Source of the DNA: Holtermannia corniformis
Taxonomy: Eukaryota > Basidiomycota > Tremellomycetes > Holtermanniales
Direction: 5' to 3'
NCBI GenBank assembly: GCA_001599935.1
Contig: BCIJ01000022.1
Location: 259,798 to 323,797, forward strand
DNA: 64,000 bases
The notes beneath the pieces are model-generated. The model made no database searches, was not told the origin of the DNA, and saw only the letters and a program-made list of their open reading frames with translations. Made by a program: the position numbers and the translations under genes. Position 1 is the first letter of the stretch; every line of letters starts with the position of its first letter. Below, one piece after another: positions 42,673-52,944 of this stretch.

Positions 42673-43324
42673 ATGATGATCTCTAGCCTTGTCAGATCAG
42701 ACGGCGAGCCCGTTGTTCACGCCAAGGTACAAAAGAGCTCCAAGCGTAACAGGTCGCTGACGAGTCACTGCAGTGTCTGAACATTCCATTTCTACCTGAC
42801 GCTCTGGAATTCTATCGTGCAGCTCCTAAAGTGCACATGCAGATAGACGCTGGTCTCTTTGCCGCCGGTCACCCAATGCCCGACCGTGCTACGTACCCTC
42901 GCAAGGGCTATACTTCGAGTCCAGGAGCACGCTACTTGGTGTACTCAAGGCACAACTCGTGGATGGACTGGCGCTACAGGGAATACACGCAAAGTACCGC
43001 AGCAGCGTTCGCTAGCGTCGGCGATTCACGCTCGGTGATCCTGCGGGGTGCCGTACTGGAAGGGGCTAGGTTAATGGCCGAGATGAGGGCCGATATCAAG
43101 AACATTGAACCTTACCTGTTTACGTTGGAGCAAGGAATGTTGGATTCCAATCCCTGCGCCTGGAAGGCGGCGTGCGCGGACATTGCTGCGAGGGGATGTA
43201 GCGAGGAAGAGTTGCGACGACGTCTGGAGAAATATACCCCAAAATTGTGCGTGTCCTGCTTTTTTACGTCTCGAAGGGCTGACGGTGTTGAAGCGACAGC
43301 TGCCCAGCTGAGACGTTTCGCTAG
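42673..43324 (+). CDS. Hypothetical protein (~190-205 aa), spliced
   Basis: Exon 1 starts at 42673 (MMISSLVRSDGEPVVHAK). A 47 nt intron at 42727-42773 (GTACAA, branch GCTGAC, acceptor CTGCAG) joins to CLNIPFLPDALEFYRAAPKV. The body includes YLVYSRHNSWMDWRYREYTQ, SVILRGAVLEGARLMAEMRA and a helical C-terminal region (CSEEELRRRLEKYTPK). A second intron (GTGCGT..GCGACAG, about 43249-43301) would end the protein at KFCPAETFR with TAG at 43322-43324; without it the frame ends at 43334. No domain recognised. It sits between the PAF-AH-like gene and the broken copy of that gene. Confidence 0.6.
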
Positions 43325-43615
43325 AAGGTGTTAGGGAGGTGACTTGATGCGCGGAGGGAGGACAGAAGGGGCAGATCTGTACGAGGCAATCTATGTTAGA
43401 AGTGTACCAATCCCGCTTGCGCTTGTCGTTGATAGTACGACACTCTAACCTTGACTGCAAAGATGTGCGAGTCCACCAATCCTTTCACTAAGCGGCTGAG
43501 GTTCTCACTAAGCGTACAGGTGTCTCGACGGCCGCCTGCATCACCATATGGCGAATGTTGGGAGCAGATGAAACATCCGCAGAGGCGACCTGAAACGCGC
43601 CCACGTGTTCACAAA

Positions 43616-43761
43616 GGGAATAGCTGGCGTTGGATACTGTAGCTGAAATGCGTGGAAGGACGGTTATAGAGCTCGAGAGCAAGGATGAGACCATTGTCGA
43701 TGACTCACAAAAGTCAAAGCTGCCAGCCGTAGGCGGAGAATCCCCATCGTACACACGAAAC
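43616..43761 (-). pseudogene. Truncated copy of the 5' end of the PAF-AH-like gene
   Basis: The plus-strand sequence ggaatagctggcgttggata, then ctgaaa..gtggaaggacggt, gagaccattgtcgatg, aaaagtcaaagctgc and ccccatcg..cacatcgaaac-like words follow the order found in the intact gene at about 41645-41845. About 50 bp is missing and point changes are scattered. The remnant still reads STMVSSLLSSS (intact: [11 protein letters not shown]) but has no continuing frame and no catalytic region. It is a fragment of a duplication 2 kb away. Confidence 0.7.
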
Positions 43762-43844
43762 GACGATCCAGTCGATCATGCCGCGGCTGAATAAGGCTAC
43801 AACGCGATCCATGTCTTCACTACCCGCTGATATCATATCTCACA

Positions 43845-46800
43845 CTACTGATCGTCCAGCGGCCGCACAACAAGCAAGGGCCTTACCTGAAAACTCGTTA
43901 GCACGTGCATGGGTCCGCGCAGGGTACTACTCACAATCTCCACAAACAATGGGCGAAGCTCTGGGATGGCTTTCAGTTCAGGCATCTCGACCAGTATGGC
44001 TTGTTGCCTTGGCTTTCTCTTCTTCTTGTACGCTGGCGACTTGGGCGTCGGTCGGCGTTTCTCAGGCGGCGTCGGTGGCTCATCGACCGACTTGCGATGC
44101 CTGTCGAACGAGGATCTGATCTTGTCCATCGATGACCTGGACGCATCAATCGAGCCACGGCCCTTGGGCGGAGGTGCAAGGGTGGTTTGTGAGCGCGAGC
44201 CGTCGCTCGCATCGTCGTTCCACTGGATCTGGACCGAGCTTGACTCGCTCGACGGCGTCTCGTCCTCTTCCTCGCTTTCCTCCTCGCTGTCTTCATCGGC
44301 AATCTCGCCGACGTCGCCAATGGTGGTATCGTCGATGCTCAAGCTCGAGACCACGCTGTCAACCAGCGCTGCCTCCTCTTCTGTCTGTCCGTCCACGGCC
44401 TTTGTGAATCGCCGACGCACACGCTCCTCGTGCGCGATCTTGAGCCTGTAGTGGTAATGCGCGACAGCGTCGACCTCGGCCATGATAGCCTGGCGCTCCG
44501 ATTGCGCGTGAGGGAGGATGAACTCGAGGTCGACGGCTTGAGGCAGTCCTTCCCGGACATAGTTGAGGAAGAGCTCGATCCAGCTCATGAGCGAGTCGAA
44601 CAAGCCTTCGCCCTTGGAGTGAACCTTGTGTACAAAGCTGTAGAACGCCTGCTCGTGCCGCTGCACAAGGTCGATGAAAGTTTGTACTGTGCGTTGCGGA
44701 TCTTCCTGGCTCACTGGAAACGTCAGACCCGCATCGCAGACTACGTAGCGACTCACATTCCTCGACTTGCTCGACGGTACGGATCAAGTCGTTCAAGAAG
44801 TTTTGCATGTCTCCGACCGAGTCGGCAATGCTGGCAGCCTTGTAAACCTGCGCCAGAGGTGTGTAGAAGATGGTGATGATGTCCTTGAGCAACTCTGCTG
44901 TCACGCCCTGATACCGATCAGTCACGTACGATCCCGACTCACAGCACACACCTCGAAGATCAAAGCCAACAACTGCTCCTTTTCCTTCTTGCGCGCCCAA
45001 AGCTTCAATAGGATCGACAAGTCTTCAAACAGCCAGGCATCTTCGTTGTCCGGTCCCTCATCATCGTCCGAGTCATCCAGCTCGCTCTGATACTCCTTGT
45101 ACTCCTTGTAAGCGCGGCTGGCGCGGAACACGCGCTGAAACTGCGGGCGCGAGAGCGACGGCATATCTGGGGAGCGCAGGATCACGACGAGAAGATCGAC
45201 GTTCTCGGTCGCTTGAGCAAGCGTCAGTCAAGCTCACGTGGATGCATGCAAGACTTACCAGCATCACGCCGGAAGATCTCTTGGATCTCATAAGGTGCGT
45301 TGGCATACTGCTCAATCTTCTGACACAGCACGGGGTCATCGACCTTGTCTTGCACGGCCGCAATGTCTTCAGCGAGCAGGCGGACATCTTCTGTCAGCGA
45401 CGAGGAGAACATCCTGCAAGTCCAAGTACATCAGTGCCGCAGAGTGTTTCGCGTCGTACACACCTCTGCAATAGACTTTGTCCGCCGAATGGTCGAGCCA
45501 GGAAGAGTTCCAGCACGCCTGTGTCACGATCAGCCCCTCGTCTAACTTGGAACGCGCGCACGTACCTCGGATCATGGCCATCGGATTCGAAATCTTGAGG
45601 ATACCCTTGAGCACAAAGTACGGCATGAGCCCGTGAAGTCGTTTCAGAGACGCAAGTGTGTCCGAAGCCGTATCGGCCGCCACGAATAGCTGGAACACGG
45701 TCGCAGCCAGTCTGTGCGGTGTCAGCTACGATCAGCAGACTGAGAGACAACGCACGAGATCCGGCCCCACTCCAACACACTCGCTTCGGCCCTCGGCAGG
45801 TCCTCGACCCGCTCGATGCGCCGCACGACCTCGAACACATTCTTGAGACCGCCCTTTTTGTTGAGTAGTTCACCCTTGAACTGGGCCAAGCCCTCGCGCA
45901 GTCCTTCGACTCTGCGCTCGGCCTCGAGCTTGAATCTACGCCGTCCCTCTTCTCGAACCGCGTCCGCCTCGAGCCGGCGCTGGGTATCAGCCTGTTCCGC
46001 CGGTGTCAACGTGATCGGGCCTGAGAGTAGAAACGAGCGCAGAACAGGCGAGTTGATGACGGCCGGCAGGGCCAGGATGGACGCCAGGTACGCTCGCAGC
46101 GTCAGGCGATTCTTCTCACGGGTGAGGGGCACGCTGGGTGCAGGGGATGCTGGGGGTGAATTATAGTCTGGTGAGGTTGGGTTTGAGGATGTCGATGATT
46201 CGGTGGATGGACCGCCCGAGCCGTAGATGGCGCGAAGGGGGTTGTAGGCTGAGTAGTATGGTGTTGGAGAGGTTTGTTGTGCGGTAGGGCTGTTGACTAC
46301 TGTGCGATCTTTGGGTGGGGGCGGAGGGAGGGGGTGGTCTGGAAAGTTGTTGCGCAACTGGAGACGTCAGTGTGATCTACAACGGCTCGAGACAGCTCAC
46401 CTCGTCGGCCAGCCGCTTGAAGTCACCGTATCGTCTCGAGACGTATACGTCTCTTGCTCCATTACGCGTTGTTCGGATCAGGAACTCCTACAAGCTTTGT
46501 TAGTCTCTACCGCCCGCCCAATCTCCACACCCACCTCATGGCTCTTGTGTCTGACCCTGCCCTTTTCCGACACGACTCGGACCCCGACGACATTGACTTC
46601 AAAGCCTGTCCCATGTTCCTCTTCCATTTGCTTCAACTTTTTCCTCCGCGCCTCTGACAGCTCCTCGAGCCTCCTCAGCTCTGCCTGTCCAATCCTCACG
46701 ACCTCTTCCCCTCCCACGAGCTTCATGCCAGCACCAAACATGAGCGCCATATGCTTCTCCAGCTTGACCCAAAGTTTTTTCCTCTCTGCCGCCTCTTTGC

Positions 46801-47365
46801 GCTCTTCCGGCGTCCATGACGGATCGAGCTGATCCACGGGCGTCGGCGGCGAGATTGCCAAAAAGCTAGAGAGGAACGGCTGCACCTTGCCTGACCAAAA
46901 CGTCTCTGGTGCGGCTGTGAGGAAGGGGAACGGCAAGACGAATTGGTGAAAGAGGAACCGCATGAACGGGAGGCTGCCTTGACGGGCTGAAGAGTTTTCG
47001 AGTCTGTGCTCGCGCACGGCGTCCTCCTTGGCGCTCTTGGGAATGGTGAAGGGACTGCCTAGGAGCCCGAGCGAGCCCGCGCCGAGGCTGGGATCGGTCA
47101 AGACGGTGAGCTCATGATTGATCTCGAGGTTGACGAGCGTCTTTTTGAGATAGTGGGCTCGAAGCGGCGTCAACGCCAGTGGATCGGACGAGGATGAGGC
47201 TGGGAGGGTGGAATGGAACGGATGGAGGTGGGCGTCGTCCGTCTTGGCTTGACCTGATGATTCGACTGATAGTGTTGCGATGCCCGTCTCGACGGCCAAA
47301 TCATCAGCTTCGTCGCTGGGAGGCGGCGGCAGAGGACGCTGAGGACGAGAAGATGGACCACTCAT
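43845..47365 (-). CDS. Large PX-domain protein with PX-associated domains (yeast YPR097W type)
   Basis: About 1020 residues in about ten exons. The N-terminal PX-associated region runs from about residue 55 (PLALTPLRAHYLKKTLVNLE) to 250, including FMRFLFHQFVLPFPFLTAAP. The PX domain follows: VGVRVVSEKG, then EEFLIRTTRNGARDVYVSRR and YGDFKRLADELRNNFPDHPL. It is interrupted by a Ser/Pro-rich insertion before REKNRLTLRAYLASILALP. The long helical C-terminal domain includes RIERVEDLPRAEASVLEWGR, YFVLKGILKISNPMAMIRGV and TFIDLVQRHEQAFYSFVHKV. An acidic/Ser stretch and a basic patch (KSPAYKKKRKPRQQ) follow before the C-terminus. PX domains bind phosphoinositides; the yeast relative is a poorly characterised membrane-associated protein. 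Start MSGPSSRPQ at 47365, stop at 43845. Confidence 0.85.
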
Positions 47366-47756
47366 GGTAGTCGATGGCCGGTTGGAGTTTAACAAAGGTC
47401 GAATCTGACGACGTGCATCAGTCTTGACGGTGCATGCAACAATGTATAGTGATGGTCGGCTCACCCGGCTTGCGTGTCCGACCAGCCAGCCTGAGACCGA
47501 CTTTGGATTGTGGGTAAGCCAACGAGTACTCGAACAATCTTGGCTCGAGTGGGATGCACCGTGTTCGCTTTGGTGGTTGAGAGGTGGATGCAGCCATCAA
47601 CGTTGGTGACCACCGAAGAACCGCAGCAGCACATGACGTACGCCGCTGGTGGCAAGCGGCCAAGTCGGTGTTCAAACCGTCTACTTTGTCTACCCATCAT
47701 CACGGCTCTATACAATGCATGCGCTCGGTTCTCTCATCGTGCAAGTCGTAGCTAGA
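47366..47756. other. Intergenic region between the NECAP-like and PX genes
   Basis: About 390 bp serving as promoter of the PX gene and 3' flank of the NECAP-like gene. No exon seen. Confidence 0.45.
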
Positions 47757-48720
47757 TTAACGCTTGCGCCCACCAGGAGGCGGCGGCGGCAGTAAAGGGA
47801 ACCCACCGCCACCTCCGCCAGCAGCGGGTGTCGGTGTCGGCCGTGTCCGCGCCTCACGACCTGGGATCGAGACCTTGAACGTCTGGCCCTCTTTCAACGT
47901 GTAGTCCTTTGCAGGCTTCGGTGGCTCTGAAGGGTTCGCTGCATCCTCTTGGGATTTCAAAGTTCGCTTGGCGACACTTTGCAGGGCAACCTGTGATATC
48001 AAAGTTACACATGATCGGTCAAGTCGGACCGGCACTGACCTGAAAGTCGAATGCGTCGCCTCGTTCCAAGAAGCCCATGCCGATGAATGCGCGTCGGCCA
48101 CCTTCGCCTTCGACCCGTAGTACAAAGTATCGTGATGAATCGAGCACGGGCTCGACGCTGGTCCAGGGCGAAGCGTAAACTGAGGATGCAAAGAGCTCGC
48201 CAGAGGATGCATCCTGCGAAATTCAGCATAGTACGGCGTACGATTTGTGGATACGGCGAGCAAAGCCGCAGCCCTATAGTCGTCAAAGAGGCAACTGTTG
48301 GCTTTGTGCTGTACGAGCGAGCAGCTGGTCAAGCCGAGGGACATGCATTGTCGCTCACTTGCGGACAAGGATAACACTCTGCGGCATTATGCGAGCTGCT
48401 TGCAGTCACAGCCTCCCAAAGCGACTGCATCCTGACTGATGCACGCCGCCAGTCACTCGAAGGCGTAGTTCCAGTCAAGCTGCCTCGATGCAGCACCTTG
48501 TCACGCCGCCCCACACATTCCAACCACCACTCACCTCGAGCCTGAGCTCACACTTCTCCCCACTCTCCACCACCCGCAACCGGCCCTTCCACAGGAACCC
48601 CTCTTGGTCCCAAGACGCAGCCTTGTAGCCCTCGGCCGACGTCCTCGGCGGCACCTTGTACACCATGACCTCTCGCGCGATGAACAGGATCGACTCGATC
48701 TCGTCTGTCAGGCTGTCCAT
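47757..48720 (-). CDS. NECAP-like endocytic adaptor-binding protein
   Basis: About 200 residues. [20 protein letters not shown] at 48720 starts the NECAP PH-like (PHear) fold, followed by [29 protein letters not shown] and, after a long intron, [33 protein letters not shown] and [15 protein letters not shown] second intron (about 47992-48040) joins [12 protein letters not shown]. The C-terminus is a basic/Pro/Gly tail ([20 protein letters not shown]) ending GGRKR. NECAPs bind AP-2 and accessory proteins at clathrin-coated pits. The first intron (about 48214-48537, 324 nt) is long for this window. The tRNA-Gly gene lies 122 bp upstream on the same strand. Confidence 0.85.
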
Positions 48721-48832
48721 GGTGATCGTGGGTTGCTTGCTGAGGAGGTTGATGAGAGGACCGGGAGCGGGGAACTGTGCGGGGCGAAGAGCAAGCAACC
48801 CGGGAGCAAAAAGGCGGAGCAGGATACCACGC

Positions 48833-48837
48833 AAAAA
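48833..48837 (-). terminator. Pol III T-run terminator of tRNA-Gly
   Basis: Five T residues on the minus strand (AAAAA on the plus strand), 4 nt past the discriminator base of the tRNA. Confidence 0.7.
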
Positions 48838-48841
48838 GAAA

Positions 48842-48912
48842 TACACGGTGAGGGAGTCGAACCCACGCCGGCCGCATGGCAAGCGGCCATGATACCGTTT
48901 CACCAACCGTGT
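48842..48912 (-). tRNA. tRNA-Gly (anticodon GCC)
   Basis: Read on the minus strand, the acceptor arms ACACGGT and ACCGTGT pair over all 7 bp, with discriminator A. The A box TGGTGAAACGGTA and B box GGGTTCGACTCCC are present. The anticodon arm is GCCGC-TTGCCAT-GCGGC, giving anticodon GCC. The T stem has one mismatch (T opposite T at the second pair). No intron. It lies between the NECAP-like and MGST3 genes and is followed by a T-run terminator. Confidence 0.93.
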
Positions 48913-49206
48913 TTTTCTTGTTTTTCGAACTCAACATAGATATGATCCGTACTTGCAACTGCTGCTGGTCGGCTCTCTGACTTGCTTCATCTAACAGCTC
49001 TGGCATTCTGCGGTCTTTCTCCTGCTCGATATCTCGTGCAACTCTCTACAACCTTCTCGTCGCGCTTATCAGAGTTCAGCCACCGGCGGTCGTTACCGCT
49101 CCGGCCATTGGTTCAACTCGGCCATCGGCCCAACCTGCTTGACGTGTCGCCGTGGTACAAAGAAACTCACCGAGCCATCATCACTTCTTCCCCACTTCCA
49201 CCCATC
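48913..49206. other. Divergent region between tRNA-Gly/NECAP-like and MGST3
   Basis: Holds the MGST3 promoter and leader and the upstream flank of the tRNA. No exon seen. Confidence 0.4.
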
Positions 49207-49983
49207 ATGTCTACAGTCGGCTTCACTCTGCCTGCTACCTACATCCCATTCGTCGGCCTTGGACTGACGGCGATCATCCACCTGCAGGTTAGCGCGGTCG
49301 ATCGATCTGCAGCGCATCATCTGACCGAACCGTAACCCAGATCTACCAGATCCTCAACGTCTCCAAGCACCGCAAGGCTGCTGCGGTCAAGTATCCGACT
49401 CTTTACGCGTCCGAGACCGATGCCGCACAGGATGTCAAGAAGATGAAGTTCAACTGTGCTCAGAGGTCTGTTGCTTTGCGTTTGCCAGTCGTAACGAGTG
49501 CGCTGAAGAGCATTGCAGGGCGCATGGCAACACGCTCGAACAGCTCCCGTTGGCGATCGCTGGCCTCTTGTACTTTGGTCAGCCTTGCATCCTGATCGAC
49601 TAACACCCGTGAACTGATAACCATCCGTTAGGCTTGACGCAACCAAAGGTCGCGGGTGCACTGACCGTCGGCTGGTCTCTGGGTCGCTTGTTCTACACTG
49701 TACGCACGTTCCGACCGCTTGCAAGCTAGAGACTGACCGCCCATGGCAGACGGGATACTCGAGCGGTAACCCTGCCAAGCGTGTATGTAAACATCCGCCT
49801 GCCATGCCCTCGGCTGATAACCTGCACTAGACCGGTCTCGGCAACTCCCTGGGCGAGATTGCCCTGATCGGTACGTACTTGTCACCAGCTGGCTTTTGCA
49901 ACGACTGACCGTGACTCTTAACAGGCTTGTTGATTGGCAGCATCTACAACACGGTCACGTCCCTCTACGCGATCTACGCTTGA
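49207..49983 (+). CDS. MGST3: Microsomal glutathione S-transferase 3-like (MAPEG family)
   Basis: About 150 residues in six exons. MSTVGFTLPATYIPFVGLGL opens the first TM helix. The MAPEG signature is KFNCAQRAHGNTLEQLP (F-N-C-x-Q-R-x-H-x-N), followed by LAIAGLLYFGL, a TM helix (VAGALTVGWSLGRLFYT), TGYSSGNPAKR, and a final TM helix (GNSLGEIALIGLLIGSIYN). The family are trimeric ER or mitochondrial membrane enzymes with glutathione transferase and peroxidase activity toward lipid hydroperoxides. Stop TGA 49981-49983 lies 88 bp from the convergent GET3 stop. Confidence 0.92.
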
Positions 49984-50071
49984 TCGTCTCGCCCAGAACA
50001 TCGGAACAGTCTGCAGCACAAAGCAGGATAGCACAATGCATCGCAAAGAATGACCCTCAACCCCTGATCCG

Positions 50072-51509
50072 CTAAGCCTCTGTATTCGCTGGCGGCTCAA
50101 AGGGCGTCACGAGCATCTGCGCGAAATCAGCCCGCCCACTGGCCGGGATTGCAAACGACAGCACGAACCTTGCTAAACTCTTTCAGCTTCTCCACACCGC
50201 GCACCTCCTCGGTCAACAGTGGCAGCTGGACGATATGAAACCCATCCTCATACAGCTCGTATGCCTCCTTAAGATATTTCTGCTGCATCTTGTGCCGGAC
50301 CCCGCATTGCTCGCAGTTTGAGCCTGTAGCGTCAATCTCGCACCGAGTCAGGCAGAAGACGTACCGGCTTTGGGGAACAAGAGCTGGTTGACGACAATGT
50401 TGTGCGTGTCAATCTCGTACGACGTGAGTTCTTGGATCAGTCGCTCGGTCTCGTACAGCGACAGGAACTCGGAGATGCACACGCAGACAAACGTCGTCTT
50501 TTCCTGTAGACGCAAGCGTCAGCGTTGGCCAGGACAGACCATGCCGGATCGTGATGGAACGCACGGGATCCTTGAACTGCGTGTTGACTTCGGTGATGAT
50601 CTCGCGCATCGCATCGAGCTTTGCAAACATGTCTTCTTGAGCGCCGCCGCCCATCATGGAGCTCATCTGTAAGTTGTGTCAGCAAGGCTAGCTTTACCGA
50701 GGGGAGTAATGTCCGACACACTTGCTGGATCATGGGACCGAACCGACCTCCGAGCGCACTGATCTTTCCTAAAGCCTTTTCAAGCACCGATGGGAAAGAG
50801 AGGAAACGCAGAGTGTGGCCCGTTGGAGCCGTGTCGAAGACGATGACCGAAAACTCCATCGACTTGACGTGTCTTGGGATGTCAGCCCCCGGTTTCTGCA
50901 GACATCCAGATGAGACTTACTTCATGATCTCGGCAAAGCCCATGGCCTCATCGACACCTGGGATCGCAAACGCCAGGTCCTGCATCATGCCGCCCATCCC
51001 TCCGCTCGAGTCGGCTGCGTTGTCTATCAGTTCTACGCTTCAGTACATCATACAAGCTCACACTGCTCAATCATCTCCTGGATGGACCCGTTCGGGTCAA
51101 TCTCCATTGCGTACAGGTTGTCGAACCCATTGACTTTGGTTGCGTCTTTGCCAAACTTTTGCGAGAACGCGTCGGACAGGTTGTGCGCTGGGTCGGTCGA
51201 CTAATAGCCAGATGAGCTCAGAGTGAGATGTGTGCGTTGGATTGAGACGTACGATAAGGAGGACGGACTCGCGCACGGCGGCGAGCTGGACGGCAAGAGA
51301 GCACGAAGTCGTCGTCTTGCCTGTGAATGGTGAGCTCCATCGTACCTTCATCTATATATATAGCTCACCGACACCACCCTTGCCGCCTGCAATGCGTCAG
51401 CCTGGCGCCCGTGGAGACAAAGGCACATACCACAGAAGATCCACTTCAAGCTTTCTTGGTCGAGCACATTCTGCAGCGTCGGGGGCAGCGGCTCGAATTC
51501 CTCGTCCAT
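50072..51509 (-). CDS. GET3: GET3 ATPase (tail-anchored protein targeting factor)
   Basis: About 330 residues in seven or eight exons. [38 protein letters not shown] (deviant Walker A), [18 protein letters not shown] (switch I), [24 protein letters not shown] (switch II/A-loop), [16 protein letters not shown] in the client-binding helix region, and VVNQLLFPK followed by CEQC, the zinc-binding C-x2-C of the dimer. The C-terminus [13 protein letters not shown] is joined by an intron at about 50116-50168. GET3 homodimers carry tail-anchored proteins to the ER membrane receptor. Start MDEEF at 51509; divergent to the prefoldin gene with 164 bp between starts. Confidence 0.95.
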
Positions 51510-51673
51510 TGTACAGACAGATGTCTAGTTGAGAACTGCTCGTTTGATTGACGTTTGACGAAGCAGATGATACGTGGATAGTGACGGTCGGTGACAGACC
51601 CGCTGGGCCGAATGCTTCACGTCACCTTGAACATTCACAACGACAATCTCCCTCTTTCGACGACACGATTACC

Positions 51674-52369
51674 ATGGCCGAGCAGCAAATAGAGCTCACG
51701 GATCTCCAGCCTGCACAGCTGCAAGAAGTCAAGAAGCAGCTGGACGAGGTGGGTGATCTGTCTGGTGTTTAGTCCGTGCTGACAGTGATCTCGGGCAACT
51801 AGGAACTCGAGCACCTCACTTCTTCCTATGCACACCTCAAGCAGGCTCAATCAAAGTTCAAGTCGTGTGCGAATGATATCTCCGAGTTGACATCGTCGGC
51901 CAAGGGTATGTCGGCTTCCATGGTAAGGCCCAGGTAGGCTGATGGAGCTCGGTAGGCAAACCGGTCTTGGTCCCCTTGACAACGTCACTATACGTCCCAG
52001 GCAAGCTCGTGGATGTCGAGTCGGTAGTGGTGGATATTGGAACAGGATACTATGTGAAAAAGGTGCGTTGTATCGGCTTCCGCTACCCATCGATGCTGAC
52101 AACGGTACTCTCTCGCTCCTCTCGCCGCCGCCGTCCGACGTCTGTCCGCCTGCAATCCTGAACCGTCGTCCTCCATGCCCCAACCCTACGCACTTCAGAC
52201 AAAGAGCGAAGCTCTGACCCACTACACGGAAAAGTCGACGTTTGTGCAAAAGAACCTGGATCAACTGCAAGCGACGATCGAGCGGAAACAAGACAATGCG
52301 CAGAGCGTCGTGCAAGTTTTGCAGATGAAGCTCCAACAGGCTCAAGCTGCGCAGGCGCAAAAGGCTTGA
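51674..52369 (+). CDS. GIM5: Prefoldin subunit 5
   Basis: About 150 residues in four exons. The N-terminal helix is [20 protein letters not shown], continuing [20 protein letters not shown]. The beta-hairpin core is [16 protein letters not shown], then [15 protein letters not shown]. The C-terminal coiled coil ([20 protein letters not shown]) ends QAAQAQKA. This is the alpha-type subunit PFD5 of the hexameric jellyfish chaperone that hands unfolded actin and tubulin to CCT. Introns at about 51747-51801, 51905-51951 and 52062-52199; the last is about 138 nt. Start at 51674, TGA at 52367-52369. Confidence 0.93.
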
Positions 52370-52944
52370 GCGATCATGCATGTAATGTACCATCAAGCTA
52401 CAGTAGGCTGGTGCCAGGTCGACTTGGCGGCGTTGGCTCTCACACGGTCATTGGGTGTGTCACTCGAGTTGTACGTGACATGGGATGCCTGCCAAGCTTC
52501 TCGAGGTGTTCGAGTCGCATTGCACGAGCGAAAGTCGATGGCTATGCGCATTGGTCGAGGCGAGGGAGCTCTTGTGGCGTCGTTATCGAACGGCACGCTC
52601 CTAAATGCGGCGGGGCTACGCTTGGACGCTTGCAACAACTGATCGGCGACTGATCCAAGAGCTTCTAACAGCTAATGAGCCTCAGCTAGCATCTTCGTAG
52701 CCCTAGAGACTCTGCCGAGGATAGGTGGGGGAGGTCGAGTGGGGGAAATCTGCTAGCGGTGTGATAGAGCGTTGCTAGGCGCAGTCGATAACTATCGGCC
52801 ATCCCTGTCAACGCAGCCTGTCGGATCACCTGGACAGCTGGACAAGTCGCTTCAGGGTCAGCGCGCAGCAGCCGTAGTCACAAAGGGTCGCTACTCTTTC
52901 CTCGTGTAGCTCCGAGTACGGTCGCGCATGGAGTGGACACCAAC
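52370..52944. other. Intergenic region upstream of zinc-finger factor 1
   Basis: Mostly non-coding by inspection. A short in-frame extension (TVAHGVDTN) upstream of the factor's ATG, following a TGTAG acceptor at about 52904, suggests an upstream exon of that gene may begin in this interval. Confidence 0.4.
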
